Assembly: GCA_030595585.1 (NCBI GenBank)
Contig: JAUVCY010000046.1
Span: 1 to 9,405 of the forward strand
Length of the DNA stretch: 9,405 bases
Reading direction: 5' to 3'
DNA from: Thermoplasmatota archaeon
GTDB taxonomy: Archaea; Thermoplasmatota; Penumbrarchaeia; Penumbrarchaeales; Penumbrarchaeaceae
Shown here: one piece after another, positions 5,880-9,405 of the stretch
Numbering within the stretch: the stretch's first letter is position 1
Layout: each line of letters begins with the position of its first letter
Program-made: the position numbers and the translations under genes
Notes under the pieces: generated by a model
Told to the model about the DNA's origin: nothing
Databases searched by the model: none
The model's input: only the letters and a program-made list of their open reading frames with translations

Positions 5880-6290
5880 CCATCTGCGTTCAGGACCTGT
5901 AAAAAAGAGATGTGATCCGCATCCGCAGTCGCTGGACCCAAACCCCTTGATGGATACGTGGAGCCCGTCAAGGAAGCGTGCAGCATCACACTCCCTGGTG
6001 TCGCTGTGATCCCTCCACCACACCCCCATCTCCGGAGCAATGACCGTCAGGTGATCTATGTGCCACCTCAGCTTCTTCTCCTTTCTGAAATGCCGAGATA
6101 TCCTGTTTGCAAGCCCGGACTTCGCTGAGCCAGTGTAGATGTACGTCCCACTTTCAAAGTGGATCTCGCCAAGTGCCCCCACTTTCAGATCGACAGGCTC
6201 GTCAACGTAAAGGATGAGGAGGTAAACTCCTCCTCCTTTCAGCTCCCCGGGGTGAGACTCATACGTGTATCCTGGGGCCGGAGGCTTCAT
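5871..6290 (-). CDS. DUF123 GIY-YIG-like nuclease-family protein
   Basis: Protein of 139 residues matching the stand-alone archaeal DUF123 family, a relative of GIY-YIG endonucleases; catalytic activity has not, to my knowledge, been firmly shown. Motifs: GVYLL (21-25) and YIYTGSA (50-56) stand for the GIY and YIG elements; then RISRHFRKEKKLRWHIDHL (63-81) with Arg63, Arg66, His67 and the WHID signature; Glu100-Cys101; and the C-terminal signature GFGSSDC...SHLF (116-129) with Cys122 and Cys124. In some organisms this domain is fused to endonuclease III, which hints at DNA repair. The ATG lies 5 nt after the aCPSF1 stop; AGAGAGG abuts it directly with no spacing, so translation probably depends on ribosomes finishing aCPSF1. 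It is the last gene of the minus-strand block, and its stop overlaps the converging gene by 9 bp. Confidence 0.9.
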   Translation of the reverse strand: MKPPAPGYTYESHPGELKGGGVYLLILYVDEPVDLKVGALGEIHFESGTYIYTGSAKSGLANRISRHFRKEKKLRWHIDHLTVIAPEMGVWWRDHSDTRECDAARFLDGLHVSIKGFGSSDCGCGSHLFFTGPERRWLR

Positions 6291-6295
6291 CCTCT

Positions 6296-8212
6296 CTACC
6301 TGAACCTGATGGTCTCGAGGTTCATGGGCGCCGCCGTGGAGATATTGTACTTGCGGTGGAGGGACGAGGCGAGGTCCATCTCCTTTGCCTCGTCACCGTG
6401 ATGAACCAGTATCTTCTCCGGTTTCGGATCCATGGTGGAGATGTAGTTGATCAGCTGTTTCCTGTCCGAGTGGCCAGAGAACCCATCGACGGTCTCTACC
6501 TGTGTCTTCAGGGAGATGGACCTTGGTTTTCCCTTCTCGGTGATCACCAGCTCCGTGAGCCCTTTCTGTATCTTCCTGCCCAGTGTCCCCTCTGCATTGT
6601 AGCCGACGAACACCAGGGTGTTATTGGGATCTGCGCCCCATAGTCGGAGATACTCCATTACCGGTCCACCGTTCAGCATACCAGAAGTTGCCAGCACAAC
6701 GCATGGATCGGAGCTGTGGAGAATGTTCTTCCTCATCTCCCTGCCGTCCACCTTGTTGAAGTAGTCGGAGAGGAACGGGTTCTCGTTCCTCTGGAATATC
6801 TGGGTCCTGAGCTGATTGTTGAGGAACTCGGGATAGGCGGTGTGTATTGCCGTAGCCTCCCATATCATTCCGTCCAGGTAGATCGGGGCCTTGGGGATCT
6901 GTCCGTTCTTCATCTGCTTCTCCAGAACGATCATCACCTCCTGGGACCTGCCCACCGCGAACACGGGGATAAGGATCTTTCCCCCGCGTCCAAGCGTTCT
7001 CTTCAGGACGCCTTTGAGCTGAGTTGCCGCCTCCTTCCTCGTGGGCTGGAAATCCCTCTTGCCTCCGTATGTGGACTCCATTATGATCGCCTCCGCCCGG
7101 GGGAATTTGTTCGTGGCGGCATTGAACAGCCAGGTTCTCTCGAACTTGATGTCCCCGGTGTAGACGATATTGTACAGTCCATCCCCGATGTGGAAGTGGG
7201 GGGATGCCGATCCCAGAATATGCCCTGCGTTGTGGAAGGTCAGCCTTATATCGGGGGCGATGTCCGTGGTCTCATTGTACTTTATCGGGAGAGTATGAAG
7301 GATCGCATCCCTCACATGGCTGGAATCATAAGGAGGCTTCTTACCCTCGGCCACGGCGACCTTGATGTAATCAAGCTGCAGTAGGATCATCATATCCCTT
7401 GTCGGTGCGGTGCAGTACACGGGGCCGTCGTATCCGTACTTGTACATCAGCGGGATAAGTCCAGAGTGGTCCAGGTGAGCATGGGTAAGCACGATCGCGT
7501 CGATGGATTCGAACGGCTGCACCTCCGGCATCTGCAGATATGGGGACGGGTGGTCCTGTGAGCCAACGTTGACCCCGACATCGATCAACACCTTGGAGTT
7601 CCTGGTGTGCAGCATATGACACGCTCTACCAACCTCCCTGTAGCTACCCAGAGAGGTGGTTCTCACCCAGTTCTCATCGTCGGGGATGTCCCTGAATATC
7701 CTTCTTCCCACATTTCTGAGGAAGTTCCTGCGCTTTTCGGTAATGGCGGGATCCTTGAGGAACTCCCTGATATCCTTGACGCTCTTTGACGCGATCGGCG
7801 GGGTCCTCACGACAAGCGGAGCCCAGCCGGTGTTCTTCTTGATCTGGTTGAGGTTGATCCCGTGTTTTCCGATCGCCATACCCGGTGATAGCGCTTCGAT
7901 GGTGACCTCGTTCGAATCGGTATTGAAGGATATCTCCGTGATCTCCGCTTCATCCGGGATGACCTCCCTTATGATCCTGGTTGCCTCGTCCGCGTCGCTG
8001 ACAAGGGAATTGTGGGGCCTTATGGCCACCCTTCTCTTCAGCCCCTGTGCCAGCTTCCGAACCAGGTTGGTATCATAGGCGAACTCTTCCAGGCTCCGCG
8101 TCTGTATGACGACAACGGGCCCCTCGAACTCGATCCCGGTGATCTCCACACCTGAAGGTACTATCTCCTCGACTTCCTTTCTTATTCTCTTGATCAATGC
8201 CTCATAGCTCAT
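6296..8212 (-). CDS. aCPSF1/FttA beta-CASP ribonuclease, transcription termination factor
   Basis: Archaeal homologue of the eukaryotic CPSF73 nuclease. It cleaves nascent or mature RNA near 3' ends with two zinc ions, and family members act as the general transcription termination factor (FttA). The product has 638 residues, the normal length. Order: N-terminal KH-like regions (about 1-140) with the GKHG RNA-binding loop at 115-118; metallo-beta-lactamase core with THAHLDH (243-249), His331 in AGHILGS and Asp354 in YTGD; beta-CASP domain with EST (Glu379), SGML region near 510 and the GHSD His581; and a final VHHG with His604-His605. All expected metal ligands can be seen. ATG 8212 is chosen because GAGGTG (8224-8219) lies 6 nt upstream; an in-frame GTG at 8239 precedes that site. 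psmB lies upstream on the same strand, and DUF123 follows after 5 nt. Confidence 0.97.
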   Translation of the reverse strand: MSYEALIKRIRKEVEEIVPSGVEITGIEFEGPVVVIQTRSLEEFAYDTNLVRKLAQGLKRRVAIRPHNSLVSDADEATRIIREVIPDEAEITEISFNTDSNEVTIEALSPGMAIGKHGINLNQIKKNTGWAPLVVRTPPIASKSVKDIREFLKDPAITEKRRNFLRNVGRRIFRDIPDDENWVRTTSLGSYREVGRACHMLHTRNSKVLIDVGVNVGSQDHPSPYLQMPEVQPFESIDAIVLTHAHLDHSGLIPLMYKYGYDGPVYCTAPTRDMMILLQLDYIKVAVAEGKKPPYDSSHVRDAILHTLPIKYNETTDIAPDIRLTFHNAGHILGSASPHFHIGDGLYNIVYTGDIKFERTWLFNAATNKFPRAEAIIMESTYGGKRDFQPTRKEAATQLKGVLKRTLGRGGKILIPVFAVGRSQEVMIVLEKQMKNGQIPKAPIYLDGMIWEATAIHTAYPEFLNNQLRTQIFQRNENPFLSDYFNKVDGREMRKNILHSSDPCVVLATSGMLNGGPVMEYLRLWGADPNNTLVFVGYNAEGTLGRKIQKGLTELVITEKGKPRSISLKTQVETVDGFSGHSDRKQLINYISTMDPKPEKILVHHGDEAKEMDLASSLHRKYNISTAAPMNLETIRFR

Positions 8213-8218
8213 CCCACA

Positions 8219-8224
8219 CACCTC
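8219..8224 (-). promoter_or_regulatory. Ribosome binding site deciding the aCPSF1 start
   Basis: GAGGTG on the minus strand, 6 nt before ATG 8212. It rules against the upstream in-frame GTG at 8239. Confidence 0.75.
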
Positions 8225-8254
8225 GTGAGATACCGTCACCCGAGCTTTTCATGT

Positions 8255-8264
8255 CGCTCGAGCG
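8255..8264. promoter_or_regulatory. 10-bp palindrome in the aCPSF1 promoter, possible operator
   Basis: CGCTCGAGCG is a perfect palindrome, 6 bp downstream (minus strand) of the TATA-like box and just upstream of the predicted transcription start. A regulator bound here would block polymerase loading. Function is inferred from position alone. Confidence 0.3.
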
Positions 8265-8270
8265 GGTCCA

Positions 8271-8277
8271 ATTAAAA
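8271..8277 (-). promoter_or_regulatory. TATA-like element for aCPSF1
   Basis: The minus strand reads TTTTAAT, about 59 bp upstream of ATG 8212. Predicted transcription start is near 8248, giving a leader of about 36 nt that contains the GAGGTG site. It suggests aCPSF1 can be transcribed separately from psmB across the 151-bp gap. Confidence 0.45.
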
Positions 8278-8294
8278 TAGTTCCAGAAAGGAAC

Positions 8295-8344
8295 CACCTG
8301 ATCATGATGAGAATGGATTCGAATAGTGAGATAAACACCTGATC
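8295..8344. repeat. Direct repeat of CACCTGATC between psmB and aCPSF1
   Basis: The 9-mer CACCTGATC occurs at 8295-8303 and again at 8336-8344, 41 bp apart (about four helical turns). Between them lies the palindrome ATTCGAAT (8317-8324). This is upstream of the aCPSF1 TATA-like box and downstream of psmB. It could be a regulator binding pair or chance. Confidence 0.35.
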
Positions 8345-8363
8345 CTATTCAACTCGGAATTAA

Positions 8364-9005
8364 TTATTTGATATTTAGTCTTTTCTTGCGTTTTTCGACC
8401 TCTGCGTTGGATACCGGGTTCCATCCGTCCTTGTCGATCACCACGATATCATACCCATTGCCGGATGCTGAGTCCCTTTTCATCGACGCGTTCAGGGACC
8501 TGATCGCGATATCCACGCCCTGGCTCGAGGTCAGGTTATCCGTGTAATTATCCTCAAGTACACCGTAGGTATACGGAGAGCCCGATCCAGTCGCGCAGTA
8601 TTTATCCGGGATGGACCCGCCCGCAGCATCGATCGAATAAACGTGCCCCCCATCCCTGTCGAAACCTCCGATCAGCAGCTGTACCCAGTAGGGATAATAT
8701 CTGTTTCCAGAGAGGATGTTCGCCGTAAGTGATGCGACGGCCCGGATGGTCATGGGCTGGTCCCTCTTCAACCGGTACAGTTCGGCCTCTGCGGTGATGT
8801 AGCGAGCCAGGCTCTGGGCGTCCCCGACCAGGCCGGCCGTGGTCAAACCGATGTGCTCGTCCACCTTGAACAGTTTCTGGGTATCGGTATGGGCTATCAG
8901 AGTGCCCATGGTGGCTCTATGCTCGGTGGCGAGTATCATGCTGTCCTTGCAAACAATGCCGAGTGTCGTGGTTCCGGTCTTCATCATATCTTCCCTTTCA
9001 GTCAT
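8364..9005 (-). CDS. psmB: 20S proteasome beta subunit, precursor
   Basis: Catalytic subunit of the archaeal 20S proteasome, a threonine protease degrading unfolded proteins delivered by PAN or other AAA ATPases in the cytoplasm. The precursor has 213 residues with an 11-residue propeptide ending in Lys-Thr-Gly; autocleavage at Gly11/Thr12 frees the nucleophile of TTTLG. In mature numbering Thr1, Glu17, Lys33 (QKLF) and the D-x-A-S-G block (RDSASG) supply the active site; Glu17 matches the Thermoplasma subunit. GSGSPYTYGVLE and SIDAAGGS are further family motifs. The start is ATG 9005 because GAGGTGA (9020-9014) lies 8 nt upstream; a GTG at 9017 is in frame but overlaps this signal. It is followed after 151 bp by aCPSF1, a neighbourhood found in other archaea. 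No alpha subunit gene lies in the window. Confidence 0.97.
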   Translation of the reverse strand: MTEREDMMKTGTTTLGIVCKDSMILATEHRATMGTLIAHTDTQKLFKVDEHIGLTTAGLVGDAQSLARYITAEAELYRLKRDQPMTIRAVASLTANILSGNRYYPYWVQLLIGGFDRDGGHVYSIDAAGGSIPDKYCATGSGSPYTYGVLEDNYTDNLTSSQGVDIAIRSLNASMKRDSASGNGYDIVVIDKDGWNPVSNAEVEKRKKRLNIK

Positions 9006-9013
9006 GAGCAAAA

Positions 9014-9020
9014 TCACCTC
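9014..9020 (-). promoter_or_regulatory. Ribosome binding site deciding the psmB start
   Basis: GAGGTGA on the minus strand, 8 nt before ATG 9005. It excludes the in-frame GTG at 9017. Confidence 0.75.
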
Positions 9021-9064
9021 TGTTGTCCACCATGGAGAAGCAGGGACCCTCCATCCTGAACGGG

Positions 9065-9076
9065 ATATTTAAATAT
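9065..9076 (-). promoter_or_regulatory. TATA element for psmB, a perfect 12-bp palindrome
   Basis: ATATTTAAATAT, centred about 65 bp upstream of ATG 9005. Transcription to the left would begin near 9044, with a leader of about 39 nt holding the GAGGTGA site. The box is symmetrical, so flanking sequence must set direction. Confidence 0.55.
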
Positions 9077-9128
9077 GTTGATATTAGATGTAATCGTACC
9101 CATTTTAAAAAAAATAAATGGGGTTTCG

Positions 9129-9137
9129 TTTATTAAT
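9129..9137 (+). promoter_or_regulatory. TATA-like element for the secreted protein gene
   Basis: TTTATTAAT on the plus strand. The predicted transcription start, about 26 bp from its centre, falls at or next to the ATG at 9159 that opens a 16-codon leader ORF. An A-rich tract at 9105-9118 just upstream is another candidate. Confidence 0.4.
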
Positions 9138-9158
9138 GACGAATATCTATGGGTCATC

Positions 9159-9209
9159 ATGTTCACCCGGCCGGAGGAGAGCGTCGGTGTGCAAGGTGAT
9201 ATAAAATGA
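9159..9209 (+). CDS. Possible 16-codon leader ORF
   Basis: ATG 9159 opens 16 codons (MFTRPEESVGVQGDIK) ending in TGA 9207-9209, which overlaps the ATG of the secreted protein gene by 4 nt (ATGA). The two frames differ. The predicted transcription start lies at this ATG, so it could be translated as a leaderless message and pass ribosomes on to the main gene. The peptide resembles nothing I recognise, and the main gene has its own ribosome binding site, so chance is a real alternative. Confidence 0.3.
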   Translation: MFTRPEESVGVQGDIK

Positions 9210-9405
9210 AACATCACACCATTGCCATCATCACGATCGTGCTCGTTCTTCTATCCATCATGGTGGGCGGAGGCTCGGGAGCTACCGACGTCCCAGGGGG
9301 AGAGGTGTTGGAAGGCCGTGCTGCCAATGTGGCGGGCAGGGCATTCGATTGGGACGGCTGGGACAGGGACCTCGATAACGATCACGTGGACGATCTCCTC
9401 ACCAC
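9206..9405 (+). CDS. Secreted protein with Asp-rich calcium-type motif, 5' part only
   Basis: The first 66 codons of a gene running off the right edge. The N-terminus is a Sec-type signal peptide: MKHH, a hydrophobic core IAIITIVLVLLSIMV (residues 6-20), then a small-residue region GGGSGA with likely cleavage near residue 26. The exported part soon reaches DWDGWDRDLDNDHVDD (48-63), an Asp/Asn-rich pattern like calcium-binding loops of dockerin or thrombospondin type 3 repeats. Similar Asp-rich N-terminal segments occur in secreted archaeal subtilisin-like proteases and other surface proteins, but no catalytic domain is visible here, so function is left open. GGTGAT (9195-9200) lies 5 nt before the ATG. 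The gene is divergent from psmB. Confidence 0.8.
   Translation, partial: MKHHTIAIITIVLVLLSIMVGGGSGATDVPGGEVLEGRAANVAGRAFDWDGWDRDLDNDHVDDLLT

Noticed and set aside
6716..7384. Plus-strand open frame of 222 codons inside aCPSF1
   Set aside because: Antisense to the beta-CASP nuclease, with no recognisable domain and no start signal; a shadow of codon bias.
8281..8293. TTCC-AGAAA-GGAA inverted repeat as a psmB terminator
   Set aside because: A 4-bp stem is too weak and is not followed by a T-run in the direction of psmB transcription. Archaeal termination by FttA relies on U-rich RNA rather than hairpins.

Overview
This window looks archaeal and most probably comes from a Thermoplasmata-like euryarchaeon. 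The evidence is archaeal-type ribosomal proteins uS13 and uS4, a KH-domain aCPSF1/FttA nuclease, an archaeal proteasome beta subunit with Glu at mature position 17, A/T-rich TATA-type promoters, and a class II HMG-CoA reductase, a form typical among archaea of Thermoplasmata and Archaeoglobus. The lineage is inferred from gene content only. No tRNA, rRNA, CRISPR array, insertion sequence or integrase gene was seen.

Layout. Positions 1-647 (minus strand) hold the start of a ribosomal protein operon: rpsM, then rpsD, which runs off the left edge. A 247-nt divergent promoter region follows. Positions 895-5879 (plus strand) hold five tightly packed genes: a Cys-rich UPF0179 protein, class II HMG-CoA reductase (mevalonate synthesis for archaeal isoprenoid lipids), an adenosine-specific kinase family protein, a presenilin-like intramembrane aspartyl protease carrying a ~310-residue extracytoplasmic insert, and a six-helix DsbD/CcdA-like membrane protein with transmembrane cysteines. 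This cluster meets a minus-strand block tail to tail with a 9-bp overlap of coding ends. Reading leftward from 9005, that block is psmB (20S proteasome beta), aCPSF1/FttA (mRNA 3'-end nuclease and termination factor) and a DUF123 GIY-YIG-like protein. At the right edge a secreted protein gene begins on the plus strand, divergent from psmB.

How the genes fit together. The minus-strand block pairs protein turnover (psmB) with RNA 3'-end processing (aCPSF1). The plus-strand cluster mixes envelope-linked functions: isoprenoid supply, membrane proteolysis and membrane thiol redox.

The most notable item is the presenilin homologue. All nine membrane helices and the YD, GLGD and PAL-like motifs can be seen, but helices 3 and 4 are separated by a cysteine-free, sequon-rich insert with about seven blade-like repeats, probably a beta-propeller. 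Smaller observations are: two mutually exclusive hairpins over the ribosome binding site of the adenosine kinase gene; a strong ribosome binding site placed for an AUC rather than a GTG start in the DsbD-like gene; a 16-codon leader ORF overlapping the start of the secreted protein gene; and a 10-bp palindrome between the TATA box and predicted transcription start of aCPSF1.
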